Source of the DNA: Micrasema longulum
Taxonomy: Eukaryota; Arthropoda; Insecta; Trichoptera; Brachycentridae
DNA: 64,000 bases
Assembly (NCBI GenBank): GCA_022494885.1
Contig: JAGVSM010001703.1
Coordinates: 124,001 to 188,000 of the forward strand
Reading direction: 5' to 3'
Shown: positions 46,020 to 56,100 of the stretch, in pieces
Position numbering within the stretch: the stretch's first letter is position 1
Layout: every line of letters begins with the position of its first letter
Translations under genes and position numbers: made by a program
The notes under the pieces: model-generated
Database searches by the model: none
The model's input: only the letters and a program-made list of their open reading frames with translations
What the model was told of the DNA's origin: nothing

Positions 46020-46165
46020 ACTTATGAAAAAAATTAAAATACAAAAATACGCTAATAATAAATATCCATAGTGTGCAAAAAATCAATGCTGTTGTGCCAT
46101 AATCCAAGACGAAAATACGGGAATGCGTTTGTATAAAGAAGAGACAGACTGCGTTTTTTTATAAA
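46020..46165. repeat. Dispersed repeat, second copy of 4225-4385
   Basis: TAATAAATATCCATAGTGTG, TTGTGCCATAATCCAAGACG and GAATGCGTTTGTATAAAGAA align in order with 4260-4370. Confidence 0.5.
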
Positions 46166-46251
46166 TCCAATCCAGATAATCGAGATTCTACTTTACGCTC
46201 AGTGGACCTTTACATGATATAATATACATAATAAATAAAATTTATAATTTA

Positions 46252-46721
46252 AATAAAACACGAGTGATACTTTAATCCACAAATTTGGAATATCCAGTGA
46301 CCGGTTTCATCGTTTTCGCGACATCTTCGAGACTGGTATCTTTATTAAAGGGTTCAATGTATTTATACAAAACAGAGGTAAGGATAGATAATTCAAAGTT
46401 ATATGAAAGTAAATAAATAAAGTTATTTTTATCTTAAGGATCATTATCAAATTTTTTTCTTCGGGTTAACCAATGAGTTGATATAACGCTATTTTAATGT
46501 GTTTAAGTATTTTATTTTATTTTTAGTGTCCCATCCTTCGTGAGTGTGGTTTTGTAAATAATGATTTCTGAAAAACAAAGGGTAAAAAGTCATTAGGAAA
46601 ATTATATTACAATGGGTAAAGTAATGGAGAATGTAATGAATAATGAAGATGTCGCAAAAGCGATGAAACCGGTCACTGGATATTCTAAATTTGTGGATTG
46701 AAGTATCACTCGTGTTTTATT
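46252..46721. mobile_element. Element with 77-bp inverted arms and GAAACCGGTC core
   Basis: Arms 46252-46328 and 46645-46721 are reverse complements with four mismatches. Outer sequence AATAAAACACGAGTGATACT; inner, read outward on the + strand of the right arm, GATGTCGCAAAAGCGATGAA then ACCGGTCACTGG. The inner part forms a small stem (TCGC-AAAA-GCGA) directly before GAAAC. The 316-bp interior is non-coding. A single-arm relic lies at 761-821. The layout could be a Penelope-like element remnant or a composite of two insertions. Confidence 0.75.
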
Positions 46722-46879
46722 TATATAATAAATTACAATGAACTTCCATCGAGAATTTTCACTTACAAACTTAAATGTTTTAATAAATAAAAGACAAATT
46801 GTGTTTTAATTAGTACAAAAGAATATATATTATAAACAAAACTATTGATGTAATTAAATATAACAACTCTTTAAACAAG
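46722..46879. other. AT-rich spacer
   Basis: Nothing seen. Confidence 0.4.
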
Positions 46880-47050
46880 AATCCATAAAATTTATTCATA
46901 AATTAGCCACTGATGTAATTGTAGACAAAGGACAAGGACAGTCGAGACTAATAAACCAAGGACTGAAATTATGCAACAAACTACCAGACAAAACTAGACA
47001 AAAGACTCAGACAACCTTTACAAAATACGTTAAAAATATTATCATTAACA
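46880..47050 (+). pseudogene. Possible LINE C-terminus trace
   Basis: The + strand reads ATDVIVDKGQGQSRLINQGL, KLCNKLPDKTRQKTQTTFTK and YVKNIIINN. Compare the FN.LP.....T...FK..LK ending of many LINEs. Short and weak. Confidence 0.3.
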
Positions 47051-47149
47051 ATAAATCACGAATTAAAAAAAAAAAAAAAATATATATATATTTGTCACTT
47101 TCTGTGGCTAATGAAGGTCGAGATTTATATTAATCCTAATCCTCCTATT

Positions 47150-47400
47150 AATCATCATTATCATTCCCTTTTCCGCACCTAATGGTGGATAGGGCACTTC
47201 ATTGGTACATCAATCGCAGTATAACTTTATAATTTTTGTAATACGCTTCAGGTGCGGCTCCAGGGAGGGACTATGAAATAATAGATTTAAAAAAAAAATA
47301 TATTATTTTTCTAAATATTTTATTTCAATCATACCGGGAATCGAACCCGAGACATCTAGCATGATAGGCAAACATGCTGATCACTACACGACGAGGCAAC
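47150..47400 (-). repeat. SINE family 1, near full-length
   Basis: In + orientation: ATCATTATCATTCCC end, CACCTAATGGTGGATAGGGC, a B-box complement GGGAATCGAACCCGAGAC, and the head complement GCATGATAGGCAAACATGCT then CACTACACGACGAGGC. Confidence 0.85.
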
Positions 47401-47909
47401 AAAAAACATAAAAGTTAACTATTTTTTTAAATACAAGAATTCACATATAAACCAGTTTAATAACTATTTATATATAAACGCTTGATCTAGTAGCCTTTTT
47501 TTATTTTGCTCTTGTTACATGATTTGTTAAATTTAAGTTCTTTTGAAAACACATTAAAATGCCAAATACTTAATATTTAATAGTTCTACTACCGTACTTA
47601 TTAAATATATTTTAATTAATAAATTTGAATTTGATGCTTTCAGAATGCGCCTTTTTGAAATGTTTGTCTGTACTGATAAAATCATTTTTCTTTAATCAAC
47701 TAACATAGTTTAAATACATAATAAGAAGGATATTCAAATTGTTAAAGTTTTTTTTTATATGCAACGTAAATCAAATAAATAAAGTTATCATAGTAAATCT
47801 ATTATCATAGTAAATAAAATTAAAAAGTTACAATAGTAAAAGAAATACGATTCTGGCGCCTCTATCAAGGAACCAATTAGCGCTGTGACACCGTGGATTA
47901 ACTTTTGTG
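47401..47909. other. AT-rich stretch, no gene seen
   Basis: No supported feature. Confidence 0.4.
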
Positions 47910-47985
47910 TGGTTGTGCTGCGATTGGTGTTTCAATGCAGTGCCCTATGTACCATTAAGTGTGAAGAGGAAAGATGATGATGATG
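47910..47985 (+). repeat. SINE family 1 tail fragment
   Basis: GTGCTGCGATTGGTGTTTCA, ATGCAGTGCCCTATGTACCA and a terminal GATGATGATG run. Confidence 0.75.
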
Positions 47986-49069
47986 GTTATGAGTGTTTGT
48001 GCTGTAACATGAGTATACAAAGGATACAAAACTTGATATTTCTCTCTTATTTATTTTAATGACAAAATTAAATTTTTTGTAATTTTTTAAATATGCATTT
48101 TCAGATCGGATTTGGAAAATAAAATTCGTGTACGTATGCAAGATTTTAATACAAAAAATAATTATTCTTGCTGTGAAAATGATGCTAATACCACAGTTAA
48201 TCCATTCAACTGTACAAGAAAGAGCACGAGAATAAAACTTATAACAAGGAAGACGCTGTTATGTGCCTAGTGTTTGTGTTAAGGAGACAAAAACATTTTT
48301 TTTTTTAAATCAGTGTCGGCAGAGAGCGGGAGTGTTTGCTTGTTAAATTAGACCGGCGTATTTATGAATGACCTTAATTGTATTATTATTTTTATGAAGT
48401 GTGGAAAATGAATTTTTTAACAGTACGTCTCTTTTTTTTCAAATATCTGAATTTCAGAATATTCTGTCTTTCGCTTGAGGTTACATGATGTTACAGCATC
48501 GTGTGAAAAGGAATTTTTTATCACAGCCTTTTAAGAGTTAACGAAATCGATAAAAACTAGAATAGTGTGATTGGGATCACGATTGGGTTACGCACAGCAC
48601 TAGTTGACGCCTGATGCCATATAGATTTATGTTGCATTATTTCGATATTTTGTTTGCTCTATAATTTTAGACTAGTGACCGAAGACACTTCAAGGCCTGT
48701 GCGCCGAAACGCATATTGAAATTTATCGCCAATCTTTGGCAGGGTTTCGCAAACCGAATTAGTATCCAAATGCGTTAGACCTCTGCTCTCTAGAATTCGA
48801 AGATTTTAAACAGATCGATGAATTTTCCGAATATTAAGCTTGCTGCACATTGCACACTGCATGGAGTTTTTCTGGATTACTCTGCCCTCATAATGAAGAG
48901 GGCAGTAAATCAACAAAATCTGATCGCGAGAAAACGGCGCTCAATGTTTTTCTCTTAGAAGAAGCATTGTAACATATGCATCTATTTGTATTCCAAATTA
49001 ATAAAATAAAAATCAAAAACACACAGAACACCCTGACTAAAAAAAATATTTGGTCATTGTGATCTCATC
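47986..49069. other. No gene seen; second GAAAC-type motif
   Basis: Anonymous sequence. At 48672-48715 GACCGAAGACACTTCAAGGC then GCGCCGAAACGCAT shows a GGC-loop-GCC stem before GAAAC, like the inner arms at 46645. Nothing else is supported. Confidence 0.35.
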
Positions 49070-49900
49070 GGTAATCTGACTCTTCTTCATGCATACGTAT
49101 TCCCGGTTTCGCTTTTTTGATAAATTGTTTCTTATGAGAGCTAGGACCATTCAAAATCCTATGAAAGCTTCCAGTTTTATTTGCCGTCTTCGGACGCTAG
49201 CTGGCATCTCGCTTTTATCCGTAGCCCTGTCATAGGTCTTGTCGGATATACAAATCTGGTGGCTTTCAAAAATAATTTCATGGCTTTCAAAAAGTTTTGT
49301 AATCATTTCGGCGTATTGATCATGTCCAATCAATTTAATTCCAGTCAGTGAAGAATTCACTTCACTCTTCTAAATCCAATAAAGCACATAAGTGTACATA
49401 TAGTCTACTAGATTATAGAAAGCTCCTTCGGGTAGGTTTTCTTGTTCAGAACGACCAATTTTTCCATGTTTGTGGGCACCGCCAAGGAGACGTTTTTTAT
49501 TTTTTATTACTTTAGACTGTAGTAGCAACGATCGGCAGCGATTATTCTGCTCCTGATTTCTCCAGCGTATTGTTGTTACTGGTGACTGTGGAACCCAGTT
49601 TGGGAAACGAGTTAATGACCTCAAAATTGTAGTTTTGCGCTACGAAGGTGAAGAGGATTATGCCTGGGGTTCGAGAGGAAATCATCAATTTTGTTTTGTG
49701 CTCATAAATGAGGAGTATGAACGAGTATGAACGCTTCGCGGGGGGCTTGGAGAGATCTTCCGATGATGACCGTCCGCGTAGGCGAGCAGCTGAACGATTT
49801 GAAGAAGATGTTGCCTCTGGTTTCTATTTTGGAGTCCCTGATCACCTTTTTCAAGGCTATATTGAAGAAAGGCATGCTTCCCGCTAGGTTATTTTAAGTA
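49070..49900. other. Coding-like fragments of unknown origin
   Basis: Two adjacent minus-strand frames (49370-49624, 84 codons; 49151-49360, 69 codons) are separated by only a few bases and have balanced, non-AT-driven composition. The second reads ITKLFESHEIIFESHQICIS, then DKTYDRATDKSEMPASVRRR. Downstream + strand pieces read VVLRYEGEEDYAWGSRGNHQ and, in another frame, VGEQLNDLKKMLPLVSILES. I recognise no family. A decayed transposon or an integrated foreign gene are both possible. Confidence 0.35.
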
Positions 49901-49946
49901 TGGAAAGGTTATTTTAAAGCAATATTCGGTAATAAAATAAAATAAA

Positions 49947-50187
49947 TATTAAGTTTATATTTGAAGCACTAACTTTGTGGTTATTCATTATAATAAAATA
50001 AATAAAACAACTTTGTTTTTAACCACTAATTTTTATTTTTCACCAACCGGTTTCAAAGCAAACAAGCTTCTTTGTTGTAGTTCCGTAAACCTTGACAAAG
50101 AAGCTTGTTTGCTTCGAAACCTGTCGGTGAAAAATAAAAATTAGTGGTTAAAAGCAAAGTTGTTTTATTTATTTTATTTTAAATAAA
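49947..50187. mobile_element. Inverted-arm GAAACCGGTC element
   Basis: 81-nt arms at 49995-50075 and 50095-50175 are reverse complements with a few mismatches, separated by 19 nt. The right arm reads ACAAAGAAGCTTGTTTGCTT then CGAAACCTGTCGGTGAAAAA and TTAGTGGTTAAAAGCAAAGT. Flank 49950-49990 is also shared with the single copy at 35950-36085. Related in its GAAACC.GTC core, but not otherwise, to 46252-46721. Confidence 0.8.
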
Positions 50188-50946
50188 TATTATTCAATTT
50201 ATAATACGCAAATGAAGGGATAAAAAGATATTAAAGAAATATAAGAAATTATTTATAATAAAATGAAAATATTTAATTTGCCATACTCTTTTAATGTTTT
50301 AAATCCAACTATGAACAGATTAAAAAAATAACAAAAAACTTCTCATGTGAATACGCATTCAATAATTTATTCTCAATACATAAAAACATTTGATACGCAA
50401 AATCTTAAAAGCAGACAAAATAAGAACAAAGTATCACACGAACATAGAAGGAAAAAACAATTATCGAAAACATTTTAATTTCCATGAATATCAGAGCCTG
50501 TTAGATCACATAATAATATCATTTACCCTTTGCCAAAACAACAATAAGGTTATTTTCAAGGCTATCCGGTTTATCTAAAGTAAAAAATAACACATAGTAT
50601 TTCAAAGGCGCTCTCCTTAGGTTTTGGGTGTCCATAATTCTTGGAATCAGGTGCAAAAAGAAGGAGCAGACAGGAAGCTGTCTCATTCATAAATTGTATC
50701 ATCCTTGCACACTACCTATGACTAGTATAACCTACCTGAGATTTAATCCACATTTTTACTACAGCTACCCACCCGTTGGAAAAATTTGCACGAACAATTT
50801 TAATGTGTTGAATATTTGCTAACTTATATGAAATTAACGAAAATTCCAAAGTAGTTTTGTGTAAGGGTTTTTAAATAAACAAACCATCACGCCATTTCAG
50901 GAAGGCATGGAGGATAAAACACCATATCACTCTGCCTTTTATTTAT
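50188..50946. other. AT-rich stretch, no gene seen
   Basis: Short frames only (50390-50578, 50628-50822), no domains. Confidence 0.4.
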
Positions 50947-51674
50947 TACGAGCTGAACCTGGCAATGCTTTGCTATTTCATATAGATTAAATGAACACAA
51001 TCAAAAGTTGAATATATTTTTTTTGTATTAAGCTTAGTTTTTGTACCTAGGTACTTGTTTATGATTGAATTCGAGTACTTAAAATAGTTCATTTTCAAAT
51101 ATTGAATTTCAGCAGGTACCTAGGTACTATTCTATGTTTGAATTCCAAAAAATAAAATAACGAATTTTCAAATAAACAATTATTTTTGCAAACGTCAAAC
51201 TCTGATCTTCCAACCAACAAAAGTTCACTGTATGTGATAATGCAATTTTCAAAAATGTAAATGTGAAAATTCAGTTAGTATTATTTTATTGTCACTGGAA
51301 ATCAATTAAAAATAATAATTTTTACCCATTTAAATGGGTAAAAATTATAACGAATAAGGAAAGAATCTGATTAGGATCCATAAAAAAACTAATGTTGTTT
51401 GTTAACATTCAAAAACATTTTTTTTACACAAAAATAACATCTTCCCAAATTTTTGTTATATGTATTCTCGTCGAATACAACCCTGGTCATGGATAAAAAA
51501 AACATTTACGCTCCCAACTTTTTTTCTACTAAATAAATTGAAGATTTTAATAGCTTTAAATACGCTCGTGGCAAATATCTACATTTCGCTGAAAACCGCA
51601 CATAAATCGGTCTAGTAGTTATTAAGTCCACTGAGGACACACATACGAACATTGCCTTTTATATATTTAGATTA
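50947..51674 (+). repeat. RTE-like non-coding retroelement
   Basis: Starts ACGAGCTGAACCTGGCAATG then CTTTGCTATTTCATATAG. Ends with AAATCGGTCTAGTAGTTATT, GGACACACATACGAACATTG and CCTTTTATATATTTAGATT. These begin and end motifs mark a class of short retroelements widespread in insects. The middle is AT-rich and non-coding. Confidence 0.6.
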
Positions 51675-51879
51675 TTGTTCGATATGAAATATTTTTAAGA
51701 ATCCTCCTCGCTAGAGAAACCTGTTATTAAGAGGACTGTACAACGTGCAGTGCTTATAATTTTATCTACATGTTTAACATATTTTAAAAATATTTTTGTT
51801 ATTTCATTCATTCTAATTTCTTTCAGCCTTGCAATGCCTTGTTATCAGTTAACTTTATTTTATGGTGAAGCATATTAAA
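51675..51879. other. AT-rich spacer
   Basis: Nothing seen. Confidence 0.4.
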
Positions 51880-52080
51880 CAATTTGCTAGAAAAATAATC
51901 CTTACACCCTTGACTAAACGATGTGTTAAAGACCTCGCTTCCTCTACATTAGTACATCTTCTCATGTACGCGCGTCGATTATTCCGACTTTTGACAAGTT
52001 CATTTTTAAGTATTTGTTGGATTTTGTCATACCGTGTCTTTCTCAGTCTTTCTCGTTTTCTGCAGCCATCAACATTCGCA
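51880..52080 (-). pseudogene. LINE polyprotein C-terminus relic
   Basis: Minus-strand translation: GCRKRERLRKTRYDKIQQIL, KNELVKSRNNRRAYMRRCTN, VEEARSLTHR. Same family as 31190-31690 (RGRP.KT..D.I..IL......SR.NRRA.M.R..NVEEA). The + strand open frame here is its shadow. Confidence 0.75.
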
Positions 52081-52383
52081 TCGAAATCAATATTATGAAT
52101 GTAAATAAAATGTCCCTATTTTTTTTATTTATAATACCTAGGTAATTGAAATTAAGAGTTTTTTGGGCAAAATATATTATTACTTGGTCTCATTATCACT
52201 TTAAGAAATAGTTTAAGTATAGTGTACCTACACAATTTTTTTTTTTTAGCAAAGATGCGAACCACATAAAACTCGATTAATAATCATTGTAAACACATGA
52301 CGTAAACAATAAGTTTGGTTGAAGTTATTTACCCGACTAGATTTGAAAATATTTAAATGTCAAATTGAGTTCAACAATGTTTG
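52081..52383. other. AT-rich stretch, no gene seen
   Basis: No supported feature. It could hold the unseen 5' leader exon of the BTB gene, but no exon signature is visible. Confidence 0.35.
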
Positions 52384-52445
52384 AGTATATCCAAATGCTT
52401 GCAGACTGGCTGGATTTCCTCCCTAGGGAGTTGTTTGAACAAACT
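52384..52445 (+). repeat. Foldback-family fragment
   Basis: GAGTATATCCAAATGCTTGC followed by CTCCCTAGGGAGTTGTT matches the outer end of the family (compare 55330-55390). Confidence 0.55.
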
Positions 52446-52469
52446 AGGAAAGTTTATGTTTTACTTTTT

Positions 52470-52805
52470 TTAATGAGGAACTTCAGCCCTACAGGAAATT
52501 AGTTACAAAAAATGTTTTAAAAAATATTTTAATAAAAACGCACTACTTTGAATGACGTCACTAGTTCATATGAACCATCCCATTATATGAGAGCTTTGAA
52601 GGATATCCGGTTTGGTCACCGTAACGAACCAATCAGAAGAACTGTCATAGAACAACCTCTGACGTCACACGCGGAGTTATTTCAGAAATACGAAACTTTT
52701 AAAAATCATAGCGCTGATAATACGATATATAAAAATATAAAAAATAAAATTGGGTTCGTTTAATATTCTATTAACAAATAAAAAAACACACTGAACCCCC
52801 ATCTA
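52470..52805 (+). repeat. CRE-bearing dispersed repeat, two intact CRE sites
   Basis: AATGAGGAACTTCAGCCCTA, GAATGACGTCACTAGTTCAT (intact TGACGTCA), ATGAGAGCTTTGAAGGATAT, CCTCTGACGTCACACGCGGA (second intact site) and TCTATTAACAAATAAA. It lies about 200 bp upstream of the first BTB coding exon, so its CRE sites could matter for that gene. The 71-codon frame inside is incidental. Confidence 0.8.
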
Positions 52806-53006
52806 TTAATTAAAAAAGTAAAAATATTTTTTTCTAAAAATGGGCCAATTTTAAGGTGGATTTTAAAAAATCCGCTAAAACTACCATTTCGACTAAAAAG
52901 CAAATTTTATCTAACTTTTTTCTATCTTGCTTTTAGTTTATTAAAATATAGTATTCGATGATATAAATTTTTCATTTAAATGACCTTTTGTTTATTATTG
53001 TTTTAG

Positions 53007-53026
53007 CGGCGGGAGCTAGCTCAGAC
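53007..53026 (+). other. End of 5' UTR of the BTB zinc-finger gene
   Basis: A T-rich tract ending TTGTTTTAG at 53006 is a good splice acceptor. The following 20 bases lead into the ATG at 53027, which has G at -3 and G at +4. An upstream non-coding exon is implied but not located. Confidence 0.6.
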
Positions 53027-53167
53027 ATGGGAAGTGAGCATTACTGCCTGAGGTGGAACAATCATCAGAGCAACCTCCTGGGGGTGTTCAGTCAACTACT
53101 GCAGGACGAGAGCCTGGTGGACGTCACGCTCGCCTGTTCCGAGGGCGCTTCCATCAGGGCGCACAAG
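53027..53167 (+). CDS. Exon 1 of the BTB zinc-finger gene: first half of BTB domain
   Basis: Encodes residues 1-47 (MGSEHYCLRWNNHQSNLLGV ... GASIRAHK) and ends in phase 0 at AAG|GTAAAT. I prefer the ATG at 53027 because it begins the MGSEHYCLRWNNHQ block typical of these proteins and follows the splice acceptor. The upstream in-frame ATG at 52988 lies in the intron's acceptor tract. The 20-bp tandem array starts immediately at the donor. Confidence 0.93.
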
Positions 53168-56100
53168 GTAAATATTCGCGCAAGATAAACCAATATTTGT
53201 GGAAGATAAATCTTCTTGCAAGAAATATATCCACGCAACAAAAACATTCGGCGTAAGTATAGCCTGTGAGCTCGCCAATACATGACAGATGACATTAACA
53301 TAACCATAGAAAAACATAGCAGTAGAGCTCTCAGAAGTAAAGCAACGTGAATGCAGCAATGCTTGAACTACATGTCAATAATATTCTAATAATAAATAAT
53401 ATTATTTGGCCATACGGAACTTTAAAGCACACATTGGTTTAATTACTAATAGTATTTTATCGGTTAGGTAGGTGTATTTAAAAAAAATGTTGCGTACCTG
53501 AAAAAAGCACAAATAATTATGTTTTTGTAAATGATGTCAGTAGCGACACTCAGAGAGTGGCTTTGTGACGTTTTGACATTTTTTATAAGAAATTCATGGC
53601 GTAGCCGAAATACTGTTATAAAAACGAGGATGTTTTTGTTGATTGACGTTAGCAGGCGCTACCCAGGGGCGACTTTGTGACGTGAGAAATTATTTAAAAA
53701 AAGAGATTTATGGCGTAGCCGAAATATTGTAATTAAAACGAGGATGTTTTTGTTGATTGACGTTAGCAGGCGCTACCCAGGGGCGACTTCATGACGTGAT
53801 GAAATTATTAATTTAAATATTTTTTTTCATTTTACATAGCGTAGCCGAGATAAGAAATTGCGTGGTGTTTCGAAATTTAACCGTGTAGGTAGCCGCCTAG
53901 TTACAATATTATTTTTGTATTTGTATAACTCCTGTTTTATAATGTTTATGTATTTATCGCTATAAGAATTAAACTAAAGATAGTTTTTACTTTTAATCGC
54001 TATCCGTTTTTTAAATTATGTTTGTAACACTCAGTAATATTTATTTTTCAAGTATTCAATGTTATTTTTGCATTTTAATTAATATTGTTAATATAAAGCG
54101 TATTTTTATTTATTTGAATTTACTAGACTGTTTTTATTACAAAAAAAAATGCATATTTCTCTATGTATTTTTCTGTTATAAACAATCTATTAAAATAATA
54201 CACATCAAATTTCCATTGTCTGTTGATTTTATTTGCAATCTTCTTTTTTTTCGATGGTTAAAACTCTAGGAAATTCAAAGACAATAAAATTTTTACTGTC
54301 ATATATTGGCGAGCTCACACGCTATACATAGCCCAAACATTCGTTGAAGATGAACATTTGTGCACGATAACTATTCGTGCTCACATACTTATAATAAAAT
54401 CACTAGATCCTCAACACAAAGGCATCTTAAACACATTCAAACTAATACCACTTTCGGACAAAGCGATTTTGAGTATTATGCAATTAAAGTCCGTAACCCA
54501 CTTCCACTGTCTATTAAGACAATTGGAAATGAGAAAATGTTCAAAAAGGCTATAAAAAATGGATAGTGGACCTGGATAGAAGTAAAACAGATTGTTTCAT
54601 TTGAACAAGCCTTTACTGAATAAACTGCTCCACAACTGGATAGTTTACGTTATGTTTTTATTCTTAAATTGTAAATTAAATATAAACTTAAATACGTAGT
54701 GTTAAAATCTGTCTAAAAATTTTCTTTTTTTTATTATTAATAAAACATTTAATACATATTATACTCCCAGGAGTTTTTGAAAAAAACTCATTTGGGCCCG
54801 TACATATCAAGATAACATTTTTGTGACAATACAAAATATCATACTTTACACCATCTATACAAATAAGATCAATAACTATCACTATCAAAAAGATTTGAGT
54901 TTTATTTTTTTTATTGCGATACTTTTAGATGTTCTATTCGACTTTTCGTGTTTTAGCCCATTGGGCAGTTTATTAAATTCAGAATGGCCAATATTTTCTA
55001 GAGACCTTCTGCCGAACTTCGTTGAGCAAAACTTAGACACATGAAGATTCCCTGAGAAACACGTTTTGTAATTGTGAATATCATGACCAAATGTGTATTT
55101 TAAAATTGTAGTAGCAGAAAAGTTTGTGATATTTAAAATAGTCTTGGTTATATCATGCAGTGGCATCACCTTGAAAGTAAGCATTTTTGTCTGTCGGTAG
55201 ATATCTTTGACATGGGAATCCCATTTCAGTCCAAGAATGTTTCCCAGAGCTCTGTTCTGAAGAACTTGTATTTCCGAGATCTAATTAAGTTAATTATCTC
55301 TGTATGTAAAGTCTTCTTTGTTTACAATATTTGAGTTTGTCCAAATGTTCGTAGACAAAATATTGGATTTCACCCTCTCAGGAGTCATTAAGATTAGCAA
55401 ATTACAAGAGGGATGGAGAATACCTTAAATAAGGGAATATGAAAGTCTAGGCATTTACAGGGCTTATGACCTGTCATTTATTTATTTGACACTTTATATA
55501 CATATACAATAAATATACATATAAGGGCGGGCATATTGCCTTAAGGCAATTTCTTCCTACCTACCCGAACCGTTCAGTTTGAGAAAATTATAAATACATG
55601 GACATATTGAATCTTACAATTTTATACAAAAATTAAAAGCAAAGATTAACAAAAATAAAAATAAATATATAAAAAAACACTATACCATGAAGAGAGGAGA
55701 GGGGATGGGAAGGAAAGAAAAAGGATAAAGGAACAATTTAAATATTTAGATAGTGACATTTCAATCTTGACTTAAATGTAAATAAAGAAGGGGCGTCTCT
55801 AACATTAGTGGGTAGATTATTCCACAATCGAGCGGCTACTACTGTGAAAGAGGAGGCAAAAAAAAAGAGCGATGACAGGGTATTAAAAGGGTTCTCTCGT
55901 TACTAGAACGAAGAGATAGTCCGTGTTGTGAAAGAGGTTAAATGAGCTCTCTCAGATAAACAGACGAAGTGGGATTATTTAAAATATTGTAAAGAAGTGA
56001 TAGAATGTGAATGTTTTTTCTATGCCTGATACTGAGCCAGTGTAGTTGCGTACGATACTCGGTTATGTGGTCAAATTTGCGAAGATTAAAGATATTACGA

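Noticed and set aside
52988..53026. Upstream in-frame ATG extending the BTB protein by 13 residues
   Set aside because: It lies within the T-rich acceptor tract. Removal of the intron ending at 53006 deletes it, and MGSEHYCLRWNN is the natural start.
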